Shown here: piece by piece, positions 8,897 through 17,566 of the stretch
Layout: each line of letters opens with the position of its first letter
Numbering within the stretch: position 1 is the stretch's first letter
Assembly (NCBI RefSeq): GCF_002105195.1
Contig: NZ_MUHU01000001.1
Span: 1-64,000 of the forward strand
Direction of reading: 5' to 3'
Origin: Derxia lacustris
Lineage (GTDB): Bacteria > Pseudomonadota > Gammaproteobacteria > Burkholderiales > Burkholderiaceae_E
Length of the DNA: 64,000 nt
Made by a program: the position numbers and the translations under genes
Notes under the pieces: generated by a model
Told to the model about the DNA's origin: nothing
Seen by the model: the letters and a program-made list of their open reading frames with translations, nothing else
Database searches by the model: none

Positions 8897-9952
8897 TCAG
8901 GCGGGCGGATTCAGCAGCCGCCAGTAGCTCGGCGTGTTGGCCAGCGGCGGCGCCTCGCCGAGCACCGCGAAGCAGTCGTTGAAGTATTCGATCCAGGCAT
9001 CGGCATGCAGGGTGCCGAGCTGCTTGTCGCGCAGCGTCTGCACCAGGCCCCAGCGGTTGCCGGCCGGCCGCAGCGAGCCGGCGTTGTAGGCACAGGCCAC
9101 CAGCGGCGGATCGAAGTTGGTCGGGCCGGCGCGGCGCAGCGCCTGCTGGCGCAGATAGAGCGTGCCGGCGCGGATCGAGGTTTCGGGGTCGAGCAGCGCC
9201 TGCCGGTCGAGCCTGGGGTCGCCGACGGCGGCGCGCGCGGTGCTGATGAGCGTCTGCATCAGGCCGGGCGAGACGCGGTCGGGCGTGGTGGCGTCGCTGA
9301 CGAAGCCGGGCTCCTCGCGGCAGCAGTCGGCGCGGCCGCCGCTTTCGGTGCAGATGGTGGCGACGATGATCTCGACCGGCACGCCGTAGGCGGCGGCGCA
9401 CTTTTGCAGCGCGGCGCCGTAGGCGGTCCAGACCTTGCGCGCGGTGTTCGGCGCGCCGCCGGTGCGCGGCAGCCGCTCGGCGCCGGCTTCGCGCACCCGC
9501 ACGCCATCGGCGGCCAGCCGCCATTGCAGCGTGCCGCCGCCGAGCGGGCTGGCATGCCAGTCGGCGATGCGGCGCAGATAGGCGTCGAGATTGGCGATCC
9601 AGCCCGGCGCCGGGGCGCTGGCGGCCGGCGCGGCGGCCGGCGCCGGCGCATCTGCGGCGCCCGGCGTGCGCACATCGGCGAGCGCGCGGACGGCGGCGGC
9701 AGCCGGCGCGTCGTCGACGATGGCGGCGCTGTCGGGATTGAGCCGGCTCCAGGTGTCGCGGCCGATCACGCCGTCGGCTTCGAGCTTCTCGGCCTGCTGA
9801 AAGTCGCGCACCGCATCGCGGGTGGCGGGGCCGTAGACGCCGTCGGCGCCGCAACGCAGCAGGCCGCGCCGGATCAGCGCCTGCTGGGCCGCGCGCACCT
9901 GTTCGCCGCGCATGAGCGGCAGGCTGAAGCGCAGGTCGGAGTCGAGATTCAT
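8897..9952 (-). CDS. Peptidoglycan-binding lytic transglycosylase-like protein
   Basis: 351 residues with three parts: an N-terminal peptidoglycan-binding domain (about 10-72, with GVYGPATRDAVRDFQQ), an Ala/Pro linker (80-118) and a C-terminal SLT-type domain (about 175-345). The latter has TICTESGGRAD with candidate catalytic Glu203, then SPGLMQTLISTAR and ACAYNAGSLRP, the usual three transglycosylase blocks. There is no signal peptide, which is unusual for a housekeeping enzyme and typical of phage endolysins. The ATG at 9952 is chosen over an upstream one at 10024 because it follows the lipoprotein stop by one base and starts the domain directly. It is last in a three-gene cassette. Confidence 0.8.
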   Translation of the reverse strand: MNLDSDLRFSLPLMRGEQVRAAQQALIRRGLLRCGADGVYGPATRDAVRDFQQAEKLEADGVIGRDTWSRLNPDSAAIVDDAPAAAAVRALADVRTPGAADAPAPAAAPAASAPAPGWIANLDAYLRRIADWHASPLGGGTLQWRLAADGVRVREAGAERLPRTGGAPNTARKVWTAYGAALQKCAAAYGVPVEIIVATICTESGGRADCCREEPGFVSDATTPDRVSPGLMQTLISTARAAVGDPRLDRQALLDPETSIRAGTLYLRQQALRRAGPTNFDPPLVACAYNAGSLRPAGNRWGLVQTLRDKQLGTLHADAWIEYFNDCFAVLGEAPPLANTPSYWRLLNPPA

Positions 9953-9953
9953 C

Positions 9954-10655
9954 TCAGCCTCCGCAGTTGGCGAGGGTGGCGCGGCGGGCACGCGCATCGG
10001 CGAGCAGGCGCGCGAACTGTTCACCGTAGCTGCCGGCGGACTGGCCGGCGAGCGCGGCCTGCTCGGCCTGGCGCGCGGCGGCGCAGCGCGCTACGTCGTC
10101 ACCCTGGCCCGGGCGCGCCAGCAGCAGCGCGGCGCGGCCCTGCCACAGCGCGCGCTCGGCCGGGCCGGCCTGCGCGGCCTCGGCCTGGGCGGCGCGGGCG
10201 GCGCTGGCAGCAGCCGGAAAGCTGGTGGCGATCTCGGCGCGGCAGTACTGGGCCTGGGCGCCGAGCGCGGCCAGCTTGGTGCGGCCGGCGGCGTCGATGC
10301 CGCTGTCGCCACCGCCGCGGGCCTGGGCCAGATCGGCGGCGGCGGCGGCCAGTCGGCCGTCGAGCGCGGCGGCCTGCTCGCCGCCAGCCGGACAGGCCGC
10401 GCCGGGCGCGCGCGTCGCGAGTGCCATGTGCAGCAGCGCCTCGCCGTGCAGCGCATGCAGCCGGCCGCAGCCGGGCCGGGCCGGCTCGCTGGTGCAGGCA
10501 CCGGTCACGGCGTCGCCGGCGATCGCGTCCTGCCGACCGCTACTAGCCAGCCGCTCCCATTGCTCGAGCTGGGCCACCACCGGATTGAGGGCGGGCTTGC
10601 AGCCGGCCAGCGCCAGCAGCACGGCCGCAGCCGTGAAAACACTTCGGGCATTCAT
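9954..10655 (-). CDS. Predicted lipoprotein of unknown function
   Basis: 233 residues starting with a lipoprotein signal: Lys/Arg-poor start MNARS, hydrophobic core, and lipobox LAGC at the cleavage site. The mature part is Ala-rich and predicted largely helical, with six further Cys residues, including one near the C-terminus (LANCGG). No family is recognised. The start ATG overlaps the stop of the membrane protein gene (TGATG) and the stop lies one base before the transglycosylase start, so the three genes must be one transcript. A structural or spanin-like role with the neighbouring transglycosylase is possible but speculative. Confidence 0.7.
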   Translation of the reverse strand: MNARSVFTAAAVLLALAGCKPALNPVVAQLEQWERLASSGRQDAIAGDAVTGACTSEPARPGCGRLHALHGEALLHMALATRAPGAACPAGGEQAAALDGRLAAAAADLAQARGGGDSGIDAAGRTKLAALGAQAQYCRAEIATSFPAAASAARAAQAEAAQAGPAERALWQGRAALLLARPGQGDDVARCAAARQAEQAALAGQSAGSYGEQFARLLADARARRATLANCGG

Positions 10656-12226
10656 CAAGGCAGCACCTCGCCAATCAGCGGAAGGGGATCGATGCGGGCG
10701 GCGCGCAGCTCGCCCGTGAGCAGCACCAGCGCCTCGAAGGCGCCGCGCTGCTCGGCACTGCCCGGCGCATTGCCCAGCCGGGCGTCGAACACGGCATTGA
10801 CTTCGTCGGGCGTGGGCTGGGCCGCGCCAGCCAGACTGGCCGGCAGACGCGCCGCGACGCTGCCGATCTGGCTCGTGTCGATGTCGGCGCGGCCGCGCTC
10901 GCCGAGCAGCAGGCCGCGAAATTCCATCAGTCCGTCGGTGGCCTCGCCGCGACTGGCAAAGCGGCCGTCGCCGCCCCAGCGCTGCCACAGCCGGTCGCTC
11001 GCGTCCTCGCGCAGCGCCAGATCGAGCAGCTCGCCGGCGAACTGCGGCTGGCTGCGGATTTCCTCGGCGAAGGCGCGCGCAAAGATCGGCGCGCGCTCCA
11101 GGCACAGCCCGGCGCTGGCGGCGGTGAGATAGCCCGGATCGATCAGCTGCGGGTTGTAGGGCGCGTCGAGCACCCGCGCGACCCAGCGCTGGTACTGCTC
11201 GGAACCGAGCTGCCAGCCGAGCCCGAGCACCATCAGCACGCCCGCCGCCGGCCCGAGCGTGCCGACCAGCGGCAACGCGCCGGCGGCCTTCTCGATCAGG
11301 CCGGGCAGCGGCGACTTGCCGAGCAGCTCGCGCGCGGCGGCGGCCACCTCGTGCAGCGTGTTTTCGTCCACGCCGCCGGAAATGGCCTGGGCCGCGCCGA
11401 GCACGCTGTTGGCCTTGTCGAGCGCGTCCCTGGCGCCGGCCGGCAGCAGGCCGGGCAGCGTGCCGTCGAGCAGGCCGATCAGGCTGCTCGCGGCCTTGGC
11501 ATGGCGTTGCAGCCGGTCCAGCTCGAGCGCGAACCGGCCGCCGCGCGCCAGTGCCTCCTTGTCGGCGGTGGCCTGATCGGCGGCGCTGGTGGCCTGGGCC
11601 ACCACCTGACCCAGCGCGCCGGCCTGGGCGCGCAACTGGTCGGCCTCGCTGCGCGCGGCATCGGCCAGCTTGACGCTGGCGCGCGCGGTCTGGGCATCGG
11701 CAGTGGCGCTGCGGGTGCCGAAGTAATAGGCGAACACGCCGGTGACGATGCCGTTGATGTAGCCGGCAATGCTCTCGTTGAGATCGAGCGCGCGGCTGAA
11801 CACCAGGATGGGCAGCCCGACCACGCCGACGATGAGCGCGATCACCGCGCGCACCGTGCCCTCGGGCAGGGCCATCGGCAAATCCTTGAGCGCCGCGAGC
11901 TTGTCGGCCGGCATGTCGCGGATGGCCGAGAAATAGCGCGCGCTCAGCCACCACAGATACGCGGCAAACGCGAGCCCCACGCCAAAGATGAGCGCCGCCA
12001 CCGCAAAGGTGCGCAGCCCGCCCGAGCCGCCGAGCGCCGCGCCGATGCCGCCCGCGCCGCCCATGCCGCCCAGCACGAAATGGTTGAGCAGCCCCAGCAG
12101 CAGCAGCACGACCAGCCCGTAGGCCAGCAGCCGCGCCGGCCCGGCCAGCGCCTGCCACCAGACCGGCGGCCCGGCCGCGACCGTGACGACTGCCAGCTCA
12201 CCTGTCGACGTGTTCTCGTCCGCCAT
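10655..12226 (-). CDS. Polytopic membrane protein of unknown function
   Basis: 523 residues, not recognised. Hydrophobic segments lie at about 31-53, 71-95, 124-145, 152-170 and 319-340. Between the fourth and fifth is a heptad-like, Ala-rich probable coiled coil (about 175-245). The segment LPEGTVRAVIALIVG followed by SIAGYINGIVTGVFAYYFG is a compact pair of helices of a type seen in small holin-like proteins, but that likeness is only by eye. The C-terminal 180 residues look soluble and helical. It is the first gene of the cassette with the lipoprotein and transglycosylase, so it may anchor or export them. Confidence 0.7.
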   Translation of the reverse strand: MADENTSTGELAVVTVAAGPPVWWQALAGPARLLAYGLVVLLLLGLLNHFVLGGMGGAGGIGAALGGSGGLRTFAVAALIFGVGLAFAAYLWWLSARYFSAIRDMPADKLAALKDLPMALPEGTVRAVIALIVGVVGLPILVFSRALDLNESIAGYINGIVTGVFAYYFGTRSATADAQTARASVKLADAARSEADQLRAQAGALGQVVAQATSAADQATADKEALARGGRFALELDRLQRHAKAASSLIGLLDGTLPGLLPAGARDALDKANSVLGAAQAISGGVDENTLHEVAAAARELLGKSPLPGLIEKAAGALPLVGTLGPAAGVLMVLGLGWQLGSEQYQRWVARVLDAPYNPQLIDPGYLTAASAGLCLERAPIFARAFAEEIRSQPQFAGELLDLALREDASDRLWQRWGGDGRFASRGEATDGLMEFRGLLLGERGRADIDTSQIGSVAARLPASLAGAAQPTPDEVNAVFDARLGNAPGSAEQRGAFEALVLLTGELRAARIDPLPLIGEVLP

Positions 12227-12310
12227 GCGTCTCTCCCTGACCCGTTCGGGCGAGAGAGTAGGCCGATGCCGGCGGCCCGGCGATGACAGGTCGGGGAAGA
12301 CCTAGGAGCG

Positions 12311-12337
12311 AAAAACCTGCCGGTATTGACTGCCGGC
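12311..12337 (-). terminator. Weak terminator after cheB
   Basis: On the minus strand a GCCGG/CCGGC stem with a nine-base loop begins within the cheB stop codon and is followed by AGGTTTTT. The short stem and the displaced T run make it a modest candidate for the end of the chemotaxis operon. Confidence 0.45.
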
Positions 12338-13413
12338 TAGACCCGCGACAGCAGCTTGCCGCCCGCCATCAGCCGCTCCAGCACCTGCGGCCCGATCTGG
12401 CCGATCGGCAGGATCTGGTCGACCGCGCCGACCGCCACCGCCTCGCGCGGCATGCCGTAGACGACGCAGGTCGCCTCGTCCTGGGCGATGTTGTGGCTGC
12501 CGGCGCGCTTCATTTCCATCATGGCCAGCGCGCCGTCCTTGCCCATGCCGGTCAGCATCACGCCGATGGCATTGGGCCCCACGTTGCGCGCCACCGACTT
12601 GAACAGCACTTCCACCGACGGCTTGTGGCGGTTCACCGGCTCGGTGTCGTGCAGCTCGACCACATAGTTGGCGCCGCTGCGGCCGACGGCAAAGTGCTGG
12701 CCGCCGGGCGCGATGTAGGCATGGCCCGGCAGGATGCGTTCGCCGTGGCGCGCCTCGGCCACGCGGATGCGGCAGCTGCCGTCGAGCCGCTTGGCGAAGC
12801 TGGCGGTAAAGCCGGGCGGCATGTGCTGGGTGATGACCACCGCCGGGCAATCGGCCGGAAAGGTTTCCAGCACTTCGCGGATCGCCTCGGTGCCGCCGGT
12901 GGACGCGCCGATCACGATCATCTTTTCGGTGCTGTGGCGCGAGAAGGTGGCGGTGCCCTTGACCGGCGCCGGCGCGCTGGCCGCATGCGCCGGCGCGGTC
13001 TTGCGAAACACCCGCGACTTGGCCGCGATGCGGATCTTGTCGCAGATCTCGCTGCCCATCTCGCGCATGCCGTTGGCCACGCCGAGCTTGGGCTTGGCCA
13101 CGAAGTCGACCGCGCCCAGCTCCAGCGCACGCATCGTCACGTCGGCGCCGCGCTCGGTCAGCGTGCTGACCATCACCACCGGCATCGGCCGCAGCCGCAT
13201 GATCTTTTCAAGAAAGTCGAGCCCGTCCATGCGTGGCATTTCCACGTCGAGCGTGACCACGTTGGGATTGGTCGTGCGGATGATCTCGCGCGCCTGGAAC
13301 GGATCGGCTGCAGCACCCACCACATGCAGATCGGGCTGGGCGTTGATGATTTCGGTGAGCAGCGCGCGAATCAGCGCCGAATCGTCGACGACGACGACAG
13401 TTGTCTTGGCCAT
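12337..13413 (-). CDS. cheB: Chemotaxis protein-glutamate methylesterase CheB
   Basis: 358 residues: an N-terminal receiver domain (Asp10, Asp11, phosphoacceptor Asp56 in [10 protein letters not shown]) joined by a linker to a CheB methylesterase domain with [18 protein letters not shown] and [10 protein letters not shown] carrying the Ser-His-Asp catalytic residues. Phosphorylated by CheA, it removes methyl groups from chemoreceptors for adaptation, opposing CheR. A ribosome binding site GGAAG precedes the ATG. It is the last gene of the che operon, 12 bases after cheD. Confidence 0.97.
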   Translation of the reverse strand: MAKTTVVVVDDSALIRALLTEIINAQPDLHVVGAAADPFQAREIIRTTNPNVVTLDVEMPRMDGLDFLEKIMRLRPMPVVMVSTLTERGADVTMRALELGAVDFVAKPKLGVANGMREMGSEICDKIRIAAKSRVFRKTAPAHAASAPAPVKGTATFSRHSTEKMIVIGASTGGTEAIREVLETFPADCPAVVITQHMPPGFTASFAKRLDGSCRIRVAEARHGERILPGHAYIAPGGQHFAVGRSGANYVVELHDTEPVNRHKPSVEVLFKSVARNVGPNAIGVMLTGMGKDGALAMMEMKRAGSHNIAQDEATCVVYGMPREAVAVGAVDQILPIGQIGPQVLERLMAGGKLLSRV

Positions 13414-13425
13414 GGTCGCTTCCGC

Positions 13426-14094
13426 TCAGAACAGCTCGATGTCGCCACCCGAGACCGCCGGCTTGGCGACCTGGAGCTTGGTCTTGTATTGCGATTCCAG
13501 CTTGACCACGGTCTCGCCGCGATCTTCCTTCAGCTTCTTCACCATGCACTTGCCGCTGTGGCTGAAGAACACGACCTTGCGCGGATAGATGTCGAGCAGG
13601 TCCTTCGCGCTGCACCGGATGCGCTCGGTGGTCAGGAACTTCTCGGCAAAGGCCGCGTTGCGCTCGCCGACGTTGATGGTGGTGAAGTTCTTCATCACGT
13701 TGCCGCCGCCGAAGAGCTTGGCGTCGAGGTTCTCGCGCCGCGCGCCCTTCTTCATGAGGTCGTTGATGAGCAGTTCCATCGCATAGGTGCCGAAGCGCCC
13801 GGCGGCGCCGGTGAAATCGGCCTCGCCGGTCTCGGGCAGCATGAAATGGTTCATGCCGCCGATGCCGGTGGTGCGGTCCCAGATGCAGGCCGACACGCAG
13901 GAGCCGAGCACCGTGGTGATGACCACTTCCTCTTCCGACACGAAGTACTCGCCCGGCAGGATCTTGACCGCCGGCGCATTCCACTGGCGCTCGAAATAGA
14001 AATGGGTGGCGGTTCCGGAGCCGCGCGGTCGCGTGGCGACGTGGCCACCGTGCGCGCCAGACGGCGCAGGGTGGTGGTGATGGCCGGCGTTCAT
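13426..14094 (-). CDS. cheD: Chemoreceptor glutamine deamidase CheD
   Basis: 222 residues. The CheD core carries TVLGSCVSACIWD with catalytic Cys66 and GGMNHFMLP with His83. It deamidates specific receptor Gln residues to Glu and in some bacteria also stimulates CheY-P dephosphorylation with CheC. The N-terminus is His-rich (HHHH at 5-8). The protein ends in the acidic-hydrophobic tail GGDIELF, which resembles the SIDLF tail of the CheZ-like protein at the other end of the operon. AAAGG lies six bases before the ATG. Confidence 0.95.
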   Translation of the reverse strand: MNAGHHHHPAPSGAHGGHVATRPRGSGTATHFYFERQWNAPAVKILPGEYFVSEEEVVITTVLGSCVSACIWDRTTGIGGMNHFMLPETGEADFTGAAGRFGTYAMELLINDLMKKGARRENLDAKLFGGGNVMKNFTTINVGERNAAFAEKFLTTERIRCSAKDLLDIYPRKVVFFSHSGKCMVKKLKEDRGETVVKLESQYKTKLQVAKPAVSGGDIELF

Positions 14095-14130
14095 GGGCAG
14101 CCTTTCGATTTGAGGTGGCGCGGGCGCCGT

Positions 14131-14973
14131 TCAGCGCCGCTCGTACACGGTCTTGCCGCGCAGCACGAACGGGCCGTGGAAATCGCTGAAGTTCTCGGAA
14201 TGGCCGGCAAACAGCAGGCCGCCCGGGCGCAGCACGCGCGCGAACTTCTCGAGGATGGAATGCTGGGTCGGCTTGTCGAAATAGATCATCACGTTGCGGC
14301 AGAAGATCACGTCGAAGGCGTCGCCCAGGTTCCAGGTGGCGTCGAGCAGATTCACCTGCCGGAACTCGATCATCCGGCGCATCTCGGGCCGCACGCGCAC
14401 CAGCCCGGAGTTGGTCGAGGTGCCGCGCATGAAGTAGCGCTTGAGCCGCGCCGGATCGAGCGACTGCGCCGACTCGGCCTTGTAGACGCCGCGCGCGGCC
14501 TGGGCCAGCACATTGGTGTCGATGTCGCTCGCGACCATGCGCGCATTGCCGCAGCCGGCCTCGTCGAGCGTCATGGCGATGGAATACGGCTCCTCGCCGG
14601 TCGATGCCGCCGAGCACCACAGACGCGGCGGCTTGCCGGTGGTCTTGAGGTGATTGCGGGCAAATTCGAGCAGCACCGGAAAGTGGTGCTGCTCGCGGAA
14701 GAACGAGGTGAGGTTGGTGGTGAGCGCATTGATGAACTCCTGCCACTCGTCGCCGCCGTCGCGCTCCAGCCGGTCGAGATAGGCCGCGAAGCTGCCGGTG
14801 CCGGTGGCCCGCACGCGCCGGCTCAGCCGGCTGTAGGCCATCTGGCGCTTGGAGTCGTTGAGCGAGATGCCGGCGCGCTCGCGGATCAGCCGGCGGATGC
14901 GTTCGAAATCGTCGTTGCCGAAGGCGATGTCGCGGGGCGGATCGGCGAGGACTGCTGAATCACGATTGGACAT
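14131..14973 (-). CDS. cheR: Chemotaxis protein methyltransferase CheR
   Basis: 280 residues. An N-terminal helical CheR domain (about 20-75) precedes the SAM-dependent methyltransferase domain with LWCSAASTGEEPYSIAMTLDE and the NPPVxxC-like block VIFCRNVMIYFD. It methylates receptor Glu residues with S-adenosylmethionine. The neighbouring receptor ends in DWEEF, a likely CheR docking pentapeptide, so the pair is probably cognate. It sits 36 bases before cheD; no strong ribosome binding site is seen. Confidence 0.96.
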   Translation of the reverse strand: MSNRDSAVLADPPRDIAFGNDDFERIRRLIRERAGISLNDSKRQMAYSRLSRRVRATGTGSFAAYLDRLERDGGDEWQEFINALTTNLTSFFREQHHFPVLLEFARNHLKTTGKPPRLWCSAASTGEEPYSIAMTLDEAGCGNARMVASDIDTNVLAQAARGVYKAESAQSLDPARLKRYFMRGTSTNSGLVRVRPEMRRMIEFRQVNLLDATWNLGDAFDVIFCRNVMIYFDKPTQHSILEKFARVLRPGGLLFAGHSENFSDFHGPFVLRGKTVYERR

Positions 14974-15011
14974 GGAGGCGGCGCATTCGGCGTTGAACGG
15001 TGGAGGGCGGA

Positions 15012-16976
15012 TCAGAACTCTTCCCAGTCGTCCGAATCGGCGGCCGAGGAAGTGGTGATCCGCGAGTCGCCGCGTGCCGGCGTGGCCGCTGCCGGCGCAG
15101 CGGCGGGTGCCGGACGGCTCGGCGCGGCGGCCTTGGGCGCGGGCTTGCGCTCGGCCGGCTTGGCCGCGACGACGGGCGCCTCGACCTTCGGCTCGGCGGA
15201 CCGGGCGGCGACCGGCTTGGACTCGACCTTCGGCTCGGCCGGCTTGGGCGCGGCGGCCTTGGGCTCGATCGGCTTGTGTTCGGCGGGCTTGTGTTCGGCG
15301 GGCTTGTGTTCGGCCGGCTTGTGCGCCACCGGCGCATGGGCGGGCTTGTGCGCCTTGTGCGGCGCGTGATGCGCTGCCGGCTTGCTCTCGGCCGGCTGGA
15401 TCGACGCCACCCGGGGCTCGATGCGCGCACCGGCACCGGCGCCCTGGAAGGCATCGACCGCGCGGCCGAGCGCCACCGCCTGGCCGCGCAGGCTGTCGGC
15501 GGCCGCCGTGCTCTGCTCGACCAGCGCCGCGTTCTGCTGCGTCATGTCGTCGAGCTGGGTGATGGCCGCGCTCACCTGCTTGATGCCGGCGGCCTGCTCC
15601 ATCGTCGAGCCGAGGATGCGTTCCATGATCGCCGACACCGAATTCACGCCGCGCACGATCTCGGTCATGGCGCTGCCGGAGTCGTTGACCAGCCGGCCAC
15701 CGACCTCGACCTTGCTGGCCGAATCCTCGATCAGCGTCTTGATCTCGCGCGCCGCCTGGGCGCTGCGCTGGGCCAGCGTGCGCACCTCGCTGGCCACCAC
15801 GGCGAAGCCGCGGCCCTGTTCGCCGGCGCGGGCGGCTTCGACCGCCGCATTCAGCGCCAGGATGTTGGTCTGGAAGGCGATGCCGTCGATCACGCCGATG
15901 ATGTCGGCGATCTTGCGGCTGGCCTCGCTGATCTCGGCCATGGTCGACACCACCTTGGCCGCCACCTCGCCGCCGCGCCGGGCCGATTCGTTGGCCGCCT
16001 CGACCAGGGTGCTGGCCTCGCGCGCCGCCTCGGCATTGCTCTGCACCGCCGAGTTGAACTGCTCCATCGAGGCCGCCGTCTCTTCGAGACTGCCGGCCTG
16101 CTGCTCGGTACGCCGGCTCAGGTCGGCGCTGCCGTTGGCGATCTCGGCCGAGGCGGTGGTCACCTCCTGCAGGCCACTGCGCACATCGCCCACCAGCTTG
16201 CGCAGCGAGCTCTGCATGCCGGCGATGGCGCGGGTCATCTCGGCCGCCTCGTCATGGCCGGTCACATGCAGGTCGACCGACAGATCGCCGGCGGCGATGC
16301 GGTTGGCGCCCTCGCGCACCCGCTTGAGCGGCAGCACGATCGAGTTGGCGATGGCGAAGGTGAAGAACAGGCTCAGCGCCGCGCCGACCGCGACGCAGGC
16401 CGCCATGAACCAGCCCACGCTGCCGGCGGTATCGCGCACCTCGGCCCGGGCCTGCTCGAACACCTGATGCTGCCAGGCCACCAGCACATCGAACTCGCCC
16501 ATGTAGCGCCGCGCCGACTGCACCAGGCGCTCGCGGGTCGCGGCCTCGGTCGGCGTGCCGGCCAGATGCGCGCGGATCACTTCTTCGCGCAGCGCGCGGT
16601 AGTCGGCGCGGGCACGGCCGATGCTGTCGAGCAGCTCCTTGCCGCGGGCCGTGCTCACCAGCTGGGCCATGCGTTCCTGCAATTCGGTGGCGCGGGCCGA
16701 CTCGGCCTTCATGTCGGTCTGGAGCCGGGCGATCTGGTCGGTGTCGCGCAGTGCCAGCAGCGCTTCGGTGCGCACCAGATTGATCCGCACCACATCCTTC
16801 CACTCCTGCGCCAGCACGATCTTTTCGGAATCGGTGGTGGTGGTGGTGTCGACGATGTCGGCAATCCGGTGCAAACCTCGTGCGCCCGCAAGGACGCCCA
16901 GCCCGATGGCCAGCAGCGCGAAGGCAAAGCCGGCAACCAGCCGGGTGCGCACGCTGAAACGGCTGAGAAATTCCAT
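15012..16976 (-). CDS. Methyl-accepting chemotaxis protein with long tethered C-terminus
   Basis: 654 residues: a cytoplasmic start, a membrane helix (about 12-32), a helical periplasmic sensor with a four-helix-bundle look (about 35-190), a second membrane helix (about 190-212), a HAMP segment, then the MCP signalling domain with the conserved tip ([20 protein letters not shown]). After the signalling domain come roughly 150 residues rich in Pro, Ala, Lys and His, including HKPAE repeats, ending DDWEEF. The last five residues match the xWxxF pentapeptide that binds CheR. AGGAG stands six bases before the ATG. The ligand is unknown. Confidence 0.95.
   Translation of the reverse strand: MEFLSRFSVRTRLVAGFAFALLAIGLGVLAGARGLHRIADIVDTTTTTDSEKIVLAQEWKDVVRINLVRTEALLALRDTDQIARLQTDMKAESARATELQERMAQLVSTARGKELLDSIGRARADYRALREEVIRAHLAGTPTEAATRERLVQSARRYMGEFDVLVAWQHQVFEQARAEVRDTAGSVGWFMAACVAVGAALSLFFTFAIANSIVLPLKRVREGANRIAAGDLSVDLHVTGHDEAAEMTRAIAGMQSSLRKLVGDVRSGLQEVTTASAEIANGSADLSRRTEQQAGSLEETAASMEQFNSAVQSNAEAAREASTLVEAANESARRGGEVAAKVVSTMAEISEASRKIADIIGVIDGIAFQTNILALNAAVEAARAGEQGRGFAVVASEVRTLAQRSAQAAREIKTLIEDSASKVEVGGRLVNDSGSAMTEIVRGVNSVSAIMERILGSTMEQAAGIKQVSAAITQLDDMTQQNAALVEQSTAAADSLRGQAVALGRAVDAFQGAGAGARIEPRVASIQPAESKPAAHHAPHKAHKPAHAPVAHKPAEHKPAEHKPAEHKPIEPKAAAPKPAEPKVESKPVAARSAEPKVEAPVVAAKPAERKPAPKAAAPSRPAPAAAPAAATPARGDSRITTSSAADSDDWEEF
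15271..15315. repeat. 15-bp tandem repeat inside the chemoreceptor gene
   Basis: Three consecutive 15-bp units (15271-15285, 15286-15300, 15301-15315), the first two identical and the third differing at its last base, with a fourth partial unit after them. They encode the HKPAE repeats of the receptor's C-terminal tether. The unit length is a multiple of three, so copy-number changes would lengthen or shorten the tether without a frameshift. Confidence 0.85.
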
Positions 16977-17043
16977 CCGGGTCTCCTGTGTTGCGTTGAT
17001 CGAAACGGCGGAGCGGCACTGCCGCCCCGCGTGCGGGCGGCGT

Positions 17044-17529
17044 TCAGCCGTCGATGAGGGCCATCTCGGCCGAGGTCATGAGGCGTTCGATGTCGACGAG
17101 GATGAGCATGCGTTCGCCGATCGAGCCGAGGCCCATCACGTAGCTCACGTCGAGCGCGCCCGAGAACTCGGGCGTCGGGCGGATCTGGTTCTGCTCCAGC
17201 GTCAGCACGTCGCTCACGCTGTCGACCACGATGCCGACCACGCGGTTGGCGATGTTGAGGATGATCACCACCGTGAAGGCGTCGTAGTTGGCTTCGCCCA
17301 CGTTGAACTTGAGGCGCATGTCCACGATCGGGACGATGGTGCCGCGCAGGTTGATCACGCCCTTGATGAAGTCGGGTGCATTGGCGATGCGCGTCGGCTG
17401 CTCGTAGCCGCGGATTTCCTGCACCTTCAGGATGTCGATGCCGTATTCCTCCTGGCCCAGACGGAAGGTGAGGAACTCGTGGATGTCGTTGACTTGGCTG
17501 TCGGCGGAAAACTTTTCGATGGCGCCCAT
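17044..17529 (-). CDS. cheW: Chemotaxis coupling protein CheW
   Basis: 161-residue CheW-fold adaptor that links receptors to CheA, with the conserved [18 protein letters not shown] start, [16 protein letters not shown], and [10 protein letters not shown]. The ATG at 17529 is chosen over one at 17589 because AAGGAG lies six bases upstream and the shorter form begins like other CheW proteins. It lies 37 bases after cheA. Confidence 0.97.
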   Translation of the reverse strand: MGAIEKFSADSQVNDIHEFLTFRLGQEEYGIDILKVQEIRGYEQPTRIANAPDFIKGVINLRGTIVPIVDMRLKFNVGEANYDAFTVVIILNIANRVVGIVVDSVSDVLTLEQNQIRPTPEFSGALDVSYVMGLGSIGERMLILVDIERLMTSAEMALIDG

Positions 17530-17566
17530 GGTCGGCTCCTTCAGGTCGGTGCTGCGGTGGAAAGAC

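Noticed and set aside
8897-12226. Prophage or tailocin remnant
   Set aside because: No integrase, capsid, tail, terminase or attachment site is seen, and base composition matches the flanks. Lysis-like function is kept only as a hypothesis.
12283-14958. 891-codon plus-strand frame across cheB, cheD and cheR
   Set aside because: It is antisense to three conserved genes and crosses their boundaries without any protein-like pattern.
15271-15323. 15-bp repeats as a CRISPR-like array
   Set aside because: The units are contiguous with no spacers and encode an in-frame peptide repeat.
15000-17057. 685-codon plus-strand open frame opposite the chemoreceptor gene, and similar ones opposite cheA (17432-19657) and carB (37442-39844)
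   Set aside because: They are antisense shadows: the opposite strand carries clear conserved genes, and the shadow translations are low-complexity His/Arg/Ala/Gly-rich as expected from third-position GC.
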